Source of the DNA: Pisaster brevispinus
Lineage: Eukaryota; Echinodermata; Asteroidea; Forcipulatida; Asteriidae
Direction: 5' to 3'
DNA length: 64,000 nt
NCBI GenBank assembly: GCA_023634235.1
Contig: JAMKCF010000003.1
Location: 14,106,742-14,170,741 of the forward strand
A program made the position numbers and the translations under genes. Within the stretch, counting starts at the first letter, position 1; each line of letters opens with the position of its first letter. The notes beneath the pieces are model-generated. The model saw nothing but the letters and a program-made list of their open reading frames with translations. It made no database searches and was not told where the DNA came from. Of the stretch, positions 12,074 through 25,000 are shown piece after piece.

Positions 12074-13436
12074 CTGAAACATAACAAATGCACAGGTTTT
12101 TGTTAACTTTCAGTTTCGAAAGTCAGCAATTTGAACAAGCATAAAACAAGGCAGTCATATTGCTGGCACAGAACATGCGCATGACTGTTTTGGGGGCCTT
12201 TTTTCTATCTAAGACTAAAAGTAAGGGGTGTGACAAGGCTTCCTCGTTGCCTAAATTATATTTATGCACCATGTGCGAACAGCGCTGCCTGTGCACCGCT
12301 AAGAAACGAGGCAAGGTTTCAAGTTGTAGTTGTAGTTGTAATACCCCTTTGTAGTTGTAACACCCCTTTGACAGAATGGTTGGTCCAACAGCATCCGGGG
12401 TTCAAGCGTTGAGCATATTGAGACTTCAGAGCGTGTTTTAAAACACATAAAGCCCAGAGTATTGAGTAGGAATTTTTTTTTAAAGTAATTTTTCGCATTT
12501 AATTCGGCAAAATGGTGCACAAGTATTGTGAATGTATGTACATTGTGTTGGGAAAGTTTTAGATGAGCAGTAAAAAGGAAACTTAGAGTCCGAAGTTATT
12601 GAATTGAACGTCTGAAGAGTAGTTGCGATAATCGTAGCCCCATCATAAATACATTACTACTCATACTAGTGTGGCCAGCACTCAGTGCCAATACGCTGGA
12701 CTCCCTCAACGTGAAGGGCAAAAAGTTTTGAATAGGATTTTGAAAATGTCACTCTATGAGCGTCGTGGAGACGATACCGGAACGAACCTCATAAAAAATA
12801 AAATAGTTCGGCAAACTTTCCGCTGCCTGCCCGCCACCCATGTATCTCCCTAAGTTCTGGTTAAATTTCATTAAATTATATTGTTACCTATCAAGGAGGG
12901 TTTACCGAACATATACAGCCAGAAAACAGGCAGAATTTAACAATTCTAAAGGCTTAAAAAGGTGTCCCAAAATCACAAGGCTTCGTCTTGCAGTGAGATG
13001 AAAACAAACGCCATGTTGTTTCGTTTTCCTGCTGTGTGTGTGTCTGTGTAAGTTGTGCAATACTCCAATCAGTCGGTCATCGTTCATTCCTTCCAGTAGA
13101 TAAGAAACAGGTAGAAACATGGAGGGGACAACATGGAGACTGGATGAGTGAGGAGACAGGAGAGAAGAAGATAGTGTGGGAAAAAGCGGTGTTTTTTTCC
13201 GCCCAAATTTGAGGATTTAACCAAATATCCCTAGTTTTTAAACCGATCCCCTATGAAAACTATTTTTTTTACGTTTTCAAGATTCACCGAATCGATAGAA
13301 CACATCCTCAGTAGGTTCGGTCTTGACCGCTAGAGGGCGCTGCGCGCGCCGTGCCGCTTTTTTGTTTATAGGAAATTGTGGGAAGGTTGAGTTGGTCGTT
13401 CGGTAACAATACTCAATGAACGGTGTGACATGCCCA

Positions 13437-13588
13437 AGGATATTGGATTTCATTCGATGTTACGCGGTTCATTCATGAAAAATAACCGGATCTACATTCA
13501 AGATGGAGTTTTGCTGGAAAGTTTCAATCGCAATTTACAGACGTTTGACGAAAATTTCCAAGATTATTGGGGAGAAAAAGGACCGGTA
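13437..13588 (+). CDS. Possible first coding exon of an unrecognised plus-strand gene
   Basis: An ATG at about 13432-13437 opens a frame reading MPKDIGFHSMLRGSFMKN, then NRIYIQDGVLLESFNRN, then a short acidic-aromatic stretch ending WGEKGP. It is followed by a good donor (CCG|GTATGT), and an in-frame stop lies 40-50 bases upstream. A G/C-rich, CpG-containing stretch (13320-13355) sits just before it, as at a promoter. I found no following exon and do not recognise the protein. It could share a divergent promoter region with ZNHIT3. Confidence 0.3.
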
Positions 13589-14848
13589 TGTGCAGCTATT
13601 TAACTTTCAACTGTGTTTAGCTCAGTTTTGGAATAATACATAAGGGGCAATTTAATGCAGCAAAGACAGTTAATAATAATAGTTTTTTCTATATCAAATA
13701 AAACTTATCCAAAGCTGTTGGTCATCGCGGTTTGTCGTGATCGGCTTTCAAAGACGGCGACCTGCGCCGGGAATTTGCTAAATTTTACGGGTTGGAGGGC
13801 AGCGCTACGGCGCTTTCCGCTGATTGGCCAACAATGCTGAAGGTCACAGTTTTTGTACTATAAAAATAATAGCAAAAATGTCGACCTTTGACCTGGCGTT
13901 ATTTGGGCTTGGGTGACCCGATCCCAACAAATGAGGTGTTAAATTGAATGTCTCAATGAGACCTATCCAACTAAGCCAAAAGCAACCTCATCAAACAATC
14001 TAAAATTTTGTGAAATTACCTATCCTCAGGTATGAACTGCAGAAAAAAAAAATTAAAAACCTTTTTAAAAAACGTCAAAAAGCTGGTGGCTGAATGCGGA
14101 AATTTTTCCAAATAGTTCTACTTCTAGGAGTAGGGCTAACTCAAACTGACGTCCTACCTCCTAAAAAGTCCTACCACCTGACCACCAGCTGGGCTTAAAT
14201 TTTTAGCCGTGGCCTCTGCTGTGTAATTCTAGGCCTGAAATAATATAAATCTGGGTGTCCCTCAAATATTCAGATATTAACATTGTCAGTCTCCATAACA
14301 TAAGGCTTCATATTCGATAAATTGTACACCATACAAACCTTAATTATTCGGAAATTCTTGTCAGTTTGTGTTGCGAAGACCCACATTTGCAGACGACCAC
14401 GCATTGAATTCAGTTGTCGACTTATTGTAGTCTGGTACCGCAATTATAATAGCATACTAATGCTTATTGATTGGACAGGGTACACTACAAGGCTATTAAA
14501 ACAACCATTGGTCCCACCGGACTGAAGCTAGCCGCGTATTGGGCCAGATTTCCCATCCGCGTATTCAAGGGCCGGCCAGCCGCGTATTCAGGAAAAAAAG
14601 AATCCATGCAGTAAAAGGCGGTGAAATTTCCGTCTCCTTTTCTTTTTAATTTTAACGAATTTTTAAAAAATATTACTTTAAAAGTAAAATTTTTTCATTA
14701 TTTGTAACTAACATATCAATGACAAGACTCGTAGGACTAAATAAGCTCATTGGGTTGCATAATTAGTGAGTCATTAGCCGCCACAATTAAGACCTCATCA
14801 TCAAGACCGTATTACGCAACTGCTAAAAAACTTGCACTCACCCCAAAG

Positions 14849-16170
14849 TAAATGTACCCTTCATGTTGCAAAAAAGATGGAATTTTATTCCATAATCTGA
14901 TAGACCATACCACTGGGCACACTTAATTTTGGAGGGGGCTCATTCGGATCACTAATTAATACCTAATTAGCCGCTACAATATACCCCATTTTCGACCATA
15001 CGGTAATGTATGGCACATTTACACTATACTTACTATTTTGAATGCACTCGCCGTAAAACAAATGTACCCTTCATGTTGCAAAAAAGATGGAATTTTATTC
15101 CATAATCTGATAGACCATACCACTGGGCACACTTAATTTTGGAGGGGGCTCATTCGGATCACTAATTAATACCTAATTAGCCGCTACAATATACCCCATT
15201 TTCGACCATACGGTAATGTATGGCACATTTACACTATACTTACTATTTTGAATGCACTCGCCGTAAAGTAAATGTACCCTTCATGTTGCAAAAAAGATGG
15301 AATTTTATTCCATAATCTGATAGACCATACCACTGGGCACACTTAATTTTGGAGGGGGCTAATTCGGATCACTAATTAATACCTAATTAGCCGCTACAAT
15401 ATACCCCATTTTCGACCATACGGTAATGTATGGCACATTTACACTATACTTACTATTTTGAATGCACTCGCCGTAAAACAAATGTACCCTTCATGTTGCA
15501 AAAAAGATGGAATTTTATTCCATAATCTGATAGACCATACCACTGGGCACACTTAATTTTGGAGGGGGCTAATTCGGATCACTAATTAATACCTAATTAG
15601 CCGCTACAATATACCCCATTTTCGACCATACGTTAATGTATGGCACATTAACACTATACTTACTATTTTGAATGCACTCGCCGTAAAGTAAATGTACCCT
15701 TCATGTTGCAAAAAAGATGGAATTTTATTCCATAATCTGATAGACCATACCACTGGGCACACTTAATTTTGGAGGGGGCTAATTCGGATCACTAATTAAT
15801 ACCTAATTAGCCGCTACAATATACCCCATTTTCGACCATACGTTAATGTATGGCACATTAACACTATACTTACTATTTTGAATGCACTCGCCGTAAAGTA
15901 AATGTACCCTTCATGTTGCAAAAAAGATGGAATTTTATTCCATAATCTGATAGATCATACCACTGGGCACACTTAATTTTGGAGGGGGCTAATTCGGATC
16001 ACTAATTAATACCTAATTAGCCGCTACAATATACGCCATTTTCGACCATACGTTAATGTATGGCACTTGTCACAAATACTTACTATTTTGACTGCACTCA
16101 CCGTAAAGTAAATGTACCCTTCATGTTGCAAAAAATATGGAATTTTATTCCATAATCCAATAGACCATAC
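14849..16170 (+). repeat. 210-bp tandem array, left arm of foldback element
   Basis: Anchors recur exactly every 210 bp from 14851 to 16111. Units share CATAATCTGATAGACCATAC and TAATTAGCCGCTACAATATA. The five middle units are nearly identical and the last is truncated and diverged at its inner edge. Confidence 0.9.
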
Positions 16171-17295
16171 CACATTTTAATACACCTTATAGGAACGCTT
16201 AAACAAAAAATAAGAAGAAGAAGAATAAACAAAGACAATCAGACACAAAGTTTAGGTGTTCGGGAACATTTCACGAAAAGTTTGTTCTTCCTTGTTTACT
16301 TTGAAATAACTTTCTGTGCTGTCTAGTGTAGTGTTGTGTTGACAACACAAACAGCGGGCAAATTTCCTGTCACAACTTTTTAAACCGTGTTTTCCTCCCC
16401 CTAAGGTTTCAAGTATGTTTGAATTGATATTACACTGTTTTTGACACAATTTTGTTCCCAGATTTTTTAAATTGAAAATCACAATTTTACGCTTGTAACC
16501 TTTTGAGGCTGTCAATATTGACAATATTTTACATCTTAAGAAAGATCTTGGATGAGTGAAGAAATATGCAGAGATTTTTGTCAATCTCTTTTTCTCTCTA
16601 GAGTTGTTTGACTAGATGCAAACTCAAATAAGTTAGCACCAATACAAAATGCAACAATTTGAAGAAGTTGAAAATTATTATGACGTCACCATGACGTTTC
16701 AGCTGTCACGTGACATCAAAATTTGTTCTCATGAAATTTGTTATTATTCAAACAAACATGCCATGAACGTGGGGTTTCTGTTAATGACTTTGATACAATT
16801 TGTAGATCGTGTCAGTCTTTTATTTGATTGTGGCGTCATCAGGATGTCACCAAACGGTTTTTTTCCTTTTGCGCACCAACCGACGGAAGAATTATAAGCC
16901 AAATGACGATGACAGGTTTTGTGTGTACGAAATTATTGGTACAATGAGCGTGGGTAAGGGAGTGTATCATGAGTCTCATAAAACCGACTGATAAAGACCC
17001 CCGATACGCGCACACTGCAGCTATAGGCCCTGCATAAAATGACTACAAAATCGCGGCCTCGTGGGTTGAGTCAGAGTGGCCCAAAACATTTTATGCGTTT
17101 GTTTAACAAAAAAGGTACCTCTTGATTTAATTTTAACAATGAGTCCTGAGAAAAGAAGAGGAAGCGTGTCTTCCAAATTACAATTTCAGTAGACCTGTTC
17201 TTAGTTTTGGTAATTGTTTTTATTTATTTTACCTCAAGGTTGAATGGTCTTAATCGCATGTTTATGTGCAGTTTGTTTAAGTATTTGTGGCAAGT
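16171..17295. other. Unique centre of the foldback element
   Basis: About 1.1 kb between the two arms. Open frames of 110 codons (minus, 16252-16584) and 82 codons (plus, 16649-16897) show no transposase motif and no resemblance I recognise. It may be a non-autonomous spacer or captured sequence. Confidence 0.5.
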
Positions 17296-18725
17296 GCCAT
17301 ACATTAACGTATAGTCGAAAATGGCGTGTATTGTAGCGGCTAATTAGGTATTAATTAGTGATCCGAATTAGCCCCCTCCAAAATTAAGTGTGCCCAGTGG
17401 TATGGTCTATCGGATTATGGAATAAAATTCCATATTTTTTGCAACATGAAGGGTACATTTACTTTACGGTGAGTGCATTCAAAATGGTATTTGTGACAAG
17501 ATACATTAACGTATGGTCGAAAAGGCGTGTATTGTAGCGGCTAATTAGGTATTAATGAGTGATCCGAATTAGCCCCCTCCAAAATTAAGTGTGCCCAGTG
17601 GTAGGGTCTATCAGATTATGGAATAAAATTCCATATTTTTTGCAACATGAAGGGTACATTTACTTTACGGCGAGTGCATTCAAAATAGTAAGTATAGTGT
17701 AAATGTGCCATACATTAACGTATGGTCGAAAATGGCGTATATTGTAGTGGCTAATTAGGTATTAATTAGTGATCCGAATTAGCCCCCCCAAAAAAAATTA
17801 AGTGTGCCCAGTGGTATGGTCTATCAGATTATGGAATAAAATTCCATATTTTTTGCAACATGAAGGGTACATTTACTTTACGGCGAGTGCATTCAAAATA
17901 GTAAGTATATAGTGTAAATGTGCCATACATTAACGTATGGTCGAAAATGGCGTATATTGTAGCGGCTAATTAGGTATTAATTAGTGATCCGAATTAGCCC
18001 CCTCCAAAATTAAGTGTGCCCAGTGGTATGGTCTATCAGATTATGGAATAAAATTCCATCTTTTTTGCAACATGAAGGGTACATTTGTTTTACGGCGAGT
18101 GCAGTCAAAATAGTAAGTATAGTGTAAATGTGCCATACATTAATAACGTATGGTCGAAAATGGCGTATATTGTAGTGGCTAATTAGGTATTAATTAGTGA
18201 TCCGAATTAGCCCCCTCCAAAATTAAGTGTGCCCAGTGGTATGGTCTATCAGATTATGGAATAAAATTCCATATTTTTTGCAACATGAAGGGTACATTTG
18301 TTTTACGGCGAGTGCATTCAAAATAGTAAGTATATAGTGTAAATGTGCCATACATTAACGTAAGGTCGAAAATGGCGTATATTGTAGCGGCTAATTAGGT
18401 ATTAATTAGTGATCCGAATTAGCCCCCTCCAAAATTAAGTGTGCCCAGTGGTATGGTCTATCAGATTATGGAATAAAATTCCATCTTTTTTGCAACATGA
18501 AGGGTACATTTGTTTTACGGCGAGTGCAGTCAAAATAGTAAGTATAGTGTAAATGTGCCATACATTAACGTATGGTCGAAAATGGCGTATATTGTAGTGG
18601 CTAATTAGGTATTAATTAGTGATCCGAATTAGCCCCCTCCAAAATTAAGTGTGCCCAGTGGTATGGTCTATCAGATTATGGAATAAAATTCCATCTTTTT
18701 TGCAACATGAAGGGTACATTTACTT
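17296..18725 (-). repeat. About 210-bp tandem array, right arm of foldback element
   Basis: Seven inverted copies of the left-arm unit, with GGGTACATTT anchors at 17451, 17652, 17865, 18077, 18290, 18502 and 18712. Spacing varies (201-213) because of small indels, and the unit edges differ (ACTTTACGG versus GTTTTACGG), so this arm is less uniform than the left. Confidence 0.9.
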
Positions 18726-19873
18726 TGGGGTGAGTGCAAGTTTTTTAGCAATTGCGTAATACGGTCTTGATGATGAGGTCTTAATTGTGGCGGATAATTA
18801 CTCACTAATTATGCAACCCAATGAGCTTATTTAGTCCTACGAGTCTTGTCATTGAAATGTTAGTTACACATAATGAAAAAATTATACTTTTAAAGCAATA
18901 TTTAAAAAAAACCCGTTAAAATTAAAAAGAAAAGGAGACGGAAATTTCACCGCATGGATTCTTTTTTTCCTGAATACGCGGCTGGCCGGCCCTTGAATAC
19001 GCGGATGGGAAATCAGGCCCAATACGCGGCTAGCTTCAGTCCGGTGCGCCCTCTCGTGAGGCCTAAAAGTAGGTTTTGCGTTCGCTCGTCCCCAGCGCCT
19101 TGCCTTAAAACCAAAGGCGCTGGGATGGGCAAACGTATCTAGCACGCTCATTGGTTAATGCTCAGTCCCATCATGCATCACACTCACACTGCAAGCACCG
19201 CACGCATGGCGTACTTCCTGAACAAGAATCTGTGCAAGCTGATTAGCCCATCCCAGCGGTCCTGGATAGGCCGCTGGGGCCGAGCGAAGGTTTTGCGAAG
19301 CTGGGTGAGCTGGGTCGCCAAACTAGTGTCAAAAATTGCGCTAAAATTCATCGAACACTTTTGACCATCTGTCCATTCTGTCAGCAACAAAGATGCCTTC
19401 ACAATCGATCTAGCATCAAAAACATAATTTTTTCCTGAACTTGTATTATCAATTAAATGCAGCAGCTCATAAATATATATATATTTTAATAATACAGACA
19501 AACTGCTTCAATTACTCCTATTAAAATGTTACTGTTTTTATTACATTGTCTCTACAGTAGGGGGTTCGTCGGGTTTGACGCGGTCGAGCGCATGATGTTT
19601 TCAGTGGGTCGATGCCACATAAATACTTTTGACAAAAATTTACATATTGGGCATAAAGAAAAGAAATAATTCAACTCGTTTTTTACTTCAAGGATTTACC
19701 ATTTGGCAGGATTGAAACGCAATCAAGAGTGGAACTATTAGTATTATTTGTATGTACTTTTGGTAACAAAGCTTCAAGTGGGGCTTTTCTACAACAATTA
19801 GTTTAATTAGTGCAGTGCTACAAAGTGCATCCAAGTTAATCTACCGTCATAATTGTGACTATTGAGTATTGTT

Positions 19874-20130
19874 TTGTTGTACATTCACTTGATTGTGCCC
19901 GTGGAGTGGAATTGAAAATAAATGTTTTCTGAACTGAACAAACTTGATAGTTAAAAGTTCGTGGACGTAAAATATGTCAATTTCAAGCCCGCCTTAAACA
20001 TCCGAGATGTACATTCACTTGCAATGTGCATAATGGAGTGGAATTTGAAATATATATTTGTTTTAACTGTACAAAATACTTTTATAAATACGTGTGTGTA
20101 AATAGTTCAATTTCAAGCCCGCCTTAATCA
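19874..20130 (+). repeat. Diverged tandem duplicate of about 130 bp
   Basis: Two copies, each starting with GTACATTCACTTG, containing GGAGTGGAATT and ending in TTTCAAGCCCGCCTTAA. Confidence 0.65.
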
Positions 20131-22009
20131 TTTGGAAAAACCAGGCCACAACGGATGATTCACTAAAAACGGGTCATCACCAGTGTAGCCGCAAGGGAGT
20201 CCTTCGGTCAGAGAATTACGTCTAGTGTCAGTCTCCCTAAAGAATTGGCCAAAGTGTCCAGAGGGCCGGTCAAAGTTCACTCTAAGTGGTCCTGCTGGCT
20301 AGTTAATCATTATAAAAGTGTTGAAAAGCATCCCTATTTCATTTGGCCGTATAACCAAGGTACCAGACTACACAATCCAAGCCAAGCGATCGATCGACCA
20401 AATCGCACCCGATAAGTCGCCCCAAAGAAACGTCTTACACAAATCATGCATGAAAGTCGTCCAAGTTGAATCGTGATCAATAATGGAACATGTACACTAT
20501 TTTACAGTACTATGACGTACATGTACAACAATGGGCTTTTCAAGTTGGTATTATCGTCGCTGCATGACTCGCGTAATACGCTGCACAGCCGGCCGCGTGC
20601 AACAGCACAGCGGTTGTCTTTCTAAATGTGACGTCACACCTTATTGAGAGATAAACAAACATGACCTCTCGCTTTTCTTAAAACAGAACTCGTACGGGTT
20701 GGAAATAAATGGCATTTAAAACAGACCAGGGAGTGGGCAATACTACAGTCTATAGTAGGTTTTTGCCCTTTTTCCCATAATTCCGCCCAGGAAATTTAAA
20801 AAAAATTCAACTTTTGGGCAGTCCACCATCAAACCATGCGGAAACATATGGCAGGTGTTATTTGCACAGGGTAGAGTTCATTCACCTTGAAAATCTCAAT
20901 ACAAATCCTGCGGTCGGGAGGGCTGCCATCTGTTTGTACACATAAATCTTGGCAAAGTCTCAAGGGATAGGGTACTTGGTACAACCATCAACCATTCTGT
21001 ATTGTAGCTATCAGATGAAGCCTGTGTGAGACTGGTTGACCTTTATCAAGGTAACAGACACCATGCTAACCCAAACATCCACATGTGTGTCGGGGGGGGG
21101 GAGGGGTAGTAGATTTCGTAAAAACCTTCTATAAACTATAGTTAGTGTCCCGCAATACAGTATGCATTCGGAAGTATGCATTAGGCTTGTATTTAGCAAA
21201 ATATTTTACCAAAATAACATTGTAAATGATTTGTTTTGCATTTATTATGACTGACAACATCTACAAACCCCTTAAAAGGTCTTGGGATTGATAATAATGG
21301 GTGTATAGCTTTATCCCTGGGTGTGGTAAGATTTCACCAAACCTACTACAAACTATAGTAATGGTCTTGTCATACAGTCACATATTACATAATTCGCATC
21401 CTCGAGGGTTAAATTAATTACAAAGACTCAAAGGCTAACAAACTAATTAAATATAGTGTCTGTACAATATAGTCTTCCAGAAATGTGTAAACTTCACTGG
21501 TTTAGTATTTCTTAGAGTCCCTCTTTAAGGACCGGTGAAAAAGCCGCGGACCAGTAAAATGACAAGCTTACTGCATGGTCCTGCTTGTGGTGCAACTTAA
21601 AATGTTAAGGGCAAAAACCTTCAGTTGCCAATGGGAACCGATAGTGTAAGTTGGTGCGGTGATGAGGCAAGATTTGTGGACGGCAATTTGAAACAATCAA
21701 ACACGAAGACTTGGTGTAGAGAAAATGTCAATTAACCTTAGTGTTTACCAAAAAGCGTCAATATTACGACAGTGCTTAAAACAGATTAATAACATAAAAA
21801 ACGAGTGACCACAAAATGACCTAGGCTGATTTAGGAACGACAAATAGGGTGGCCCATCCAACCCCTCACAGTTTAAGAAGGAAACGCCCAAAGTCGGAGC
21901 TGTCTCTCGGGCACTAACTGGAGTGCCCATGTTTCCTTAAAATAGAAGACTTCTCGCAACACCGCCTTTATCATGGTGTACATGTATTCTGTGTTGGAGA
22001 TGGCTTGGT

Positions 22010-25000
22010 TCATAGCGTGTCACCAGTCTGATTCGGGTCATCCAGTTCTTGATCTTTTCTGCCAGCCTGTGGGGGAGTAAAACCAAAGTTGAATAGTTAT
22101 AAGGACTCTGATTATTTTTGGATGAGGTTTATGTGAAAGGTCATGCTATTCTCACAACTCCAATACACAGTACATGTAGTTGCATTTACAAGGACGACCA
22201 GTGAATAAAAACCGAATATAAACCGAATATAAACCGAACACAGTTTTCCATTTCAATTTGTTATATTATGAAAGAGCAGTTGAAACCATTTGAGTGGCTT
22301 TTTTATTTTAATTTTACTGACCAATAATTTCTTGTTCTCCATTTTGAGCTGCAGTATTTCCTGTCGCAATAGCTGCAGTTCATCTTTCTGAACATCAACC
22401 AAGTTTCTGATTTGACGGTCTTGGGTCAGTGTGTTTGCCGAGACCATCGTGTTGAGAGCTGGTAAAATGTTATTCCTCATTTTTATCTGCAATGTGTCAT
22501 GAATAACATTGAAGTTATTTTCATAAACCAGCGGTCTAACATTGTGAAGGTTCTACAGCTCAGACAAATGTAAACAAAAGTTTACTTTGTTATATTTTTT
22601 CAATAGAGCATTCCAATCACGGGTTCCATTTTGTTTAGTGGTCTTTTAAAACCACACATACTTTGGGCGCATAGGAGTTTGAAGGTCTCTCTTCACTATG
22701 AATTGGCACATGAATTGGCTTGGCAAAGGCCTGAAATCAAGCCAGAGCTTGTGGTGGAGCCGACGATGAAACGCAAAATCTATGTACAAGTATGCGTCGT
22801 GTGCAGGATGGGCCATGCCACTAACCGAGGGCGCCCTACTCAATGACGTCATGCGCATTGGGTCTATTGTAATGAGCGCAGGGAGCCCGATCACCGTACA
22901 CGTTAAATAAAAGTCGCCGAGACAACAAAAATGTACCTTAGGAATAAATATCACACATAGTGTGAGAGTAGTTGCTAGCCAGATCAAACCGGCCTCCAAG
23001 GCGTAGAGGGCGTTTCGATTCTCCAGGACAAATGATATCGGTGCCCCGATGACAGAAAATATCAATATGTTGTAGATGCAAACACCTGTGGGTTAACAAT
23101 GATAAAAGCATCCACTGTGGCGCCTGAAAAGTCTTGAATAATAAAAATATATATTCATCACAGATTTATCATTTGATTGTGAATTTTACAAAGTATTCCT
23201 GTCTCTGTTTTCTGCTGTATCTGTGTAAAACATACCATGGACAAGATTCGAAGTTTTGCGTGGAATATAAATGCAATTACAAAAAGATATAATATTTACA
23301 CCAATTGCCTATATGTTTTCTCGAGAGGACCGACAGACTTCGAAACACTGACCGAAACACTCAACAAACCTTTGGTTTGCTTTGAGCTACAAATAAAGCT
23401 GCGAAACGATTAGTGTTCCCGTGGTAAAGGCATCTGTAAAATGTTCCCATTTAGATCGAACTTACCAATAAACTTAGAGTCATTCAGAGCTTTGATTGAT
23501 ACAGTTCGAGTCTCCCATGCCAGGAATGCGCCAAAAACTAGCAACAGTCCGTCTATGACGTAGAAGGAACCAATCCAATATATCTGGTGCGCAGACTCGC
23601 ACATGATACGTACTGGCGTGTAGATGATGTCATCGTTTTCGTCATCAACCTTATCAATATGGAAAGCATCATGTAACTTTCGGGTAAGTAAATCAATAGC
23701 TATAACCAAAAACATGTTTAACTTAATAAAACCCATTGCAGTGTAGTGTAAATTGAAACATCTTTTATAAATGTATCCGCTACTTGGAAACGAAATTGGA
23801 CTTGGTACTTGTGAAAAGCAGGGCTCAATTTCAGAAAGAGGTAAGAATTATCTTAAGTGCAAATCAATCTGAAATGGTAAGCAAAGTGTGATGTCACAAT
23901 GCAAATCACTATGGTAATACTGACAACTCGTCTAAAGATTAATCGTTAGTGCTTCGTGGATCGAACCCGGGTGTCATGCAGGATCACCAAAAGATACTAA
24001 ATTTGATTGGGAGCAATTGTTACATAAATGTATTTGAATGAGTTTTCAGAACGTGGATTAAATTAGTTCGATTGTCAAAAAGGAGTAAAGTTCAGTGTGA
24101 ATACATTTTTGAAGGGGGAATTATGATATTCATTCCTGTCTTCTGAAAACTTGTCTTACTTTTTCTAGTCCATGTTTCTCCTTGGCCTGCAGAGGATCAA
24201 ACGTCTCCCACAATACCACGAGCAAAACATCAACAAGAACCAGGCTTGCAACGAAACTAAATAACCTGAAGTCTTTCACAACCTGGGAATAATCATCAGT
24301 GTGCAATACATTAAAGCACAACATTAGATTGTCGAAGACCGGTATCCAAACTTTGTGTCACCCAACGTCTAAATGAAACAACAAACCGGTGAAAGTTTAA
24401 GCTAAATCGGTCATCGGCCTCACGAGAAAATAGAAAAGAAAAACAAAACTTATTATGTTTTCACTGTTTTCAAGCATCGGTTTTTGGACTGAAAACTAAT
24501 TGTTTCACTCATTTGTCGTAAACTATAGCATTTGAAGCAAACATAATACAAGGAGTTTCCATACCATTTTTCTACCGTAAGAAGTTTTGCAAATAATATG
24601 TGAACATTATTTTTGTCAATCTTACCAATGTTGTGCAAACCACTTTTTATTTTTTTTGGTAAATAACAACAATTAGGCCTATACGCAAAACAGAAGACAA
24701 ATTCTGCATACAAAAAAATACTGAACAAAATCATAACAGTAAATTCCTACCGTTTTCATTGCTGTTTTGTTGGTGAAGATTTTATGCACTCGCCATGTTT
24801 TACTGAACATGGACCCGAACGCCATGGAAAACCCAATAGAAAGGCACCACGTCCTTGCCTTAATAGGAAGACCAAAATCAAACGTAGATTGAAACGCAAA
24901 GTTAACACAAAGAGAACCAATAGTCAGCTACATTTTAAAATTAGACAATCACACTATTGTTTGTTTTCTGTCGCTATCAAAGCGACCCTGACTGAAACGC

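Larger units (their letters stand above)
14515..19046. mobile_element. 4.5-kb foldback-type element with tandem-repeat arms
   Basis: The outer ends are inverted copies starting CACCGGACTGAAGCTAGCCG (14515) and ending with its reverse complement (19046). Each outer arm is about 335 bp of matched sequence, including TATTGGGCC and CTTTTCTTTTTAATTTTAA. Inside the left arm are about six and a half direct copies of a 210-bp unit (anchor AATGTACCCTTCATG at 14851, 15061, 15271, 15481, 15691, 15901, 16111). The right arm has seven copies in inverted orientation (anchors 17451-18712, spacing 201-213). A unique centre of about 1.1 kb separates them. There is no recognisable transposase. No convincing target duplication was seen. 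Confidence 0.85.
12074..22009. other. Region between ZNHIT3 exons and GABA-B receptor 3' end
   Basis: Holds a GTTGTA microsatellite-like stretch (12320-12365), a possible plus-strand exon (13437-13588), the large foldback element and diverged tandem duplicates (19874-20130). Missing 5' ZNHIT3 exons may be here. Nothing else coding was recognised. The stretch 19.06-19.5 kb has open frames on both strands with short G/C-rich inverted repeats (CCCAGCGCC, GGCGCTGGG) and matches no family I know. Confidence 0.5.

Noticed and set aside
15061..18712. CRISPR-like array
   Set aside because: Units are 210 bp of near-complete identity with no unique spacers, inverted in two arms, in an animal genome.
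23649..23736. Longer version of receptor exon starting at an upstream acceptor (LHDAFHIDK...)
   Set aside because: Using the acceptor at 23650 gives the same spacing between membrane segments 4 and 5 as vertebrate GABBR2; the longer form would add about 12 residues there.
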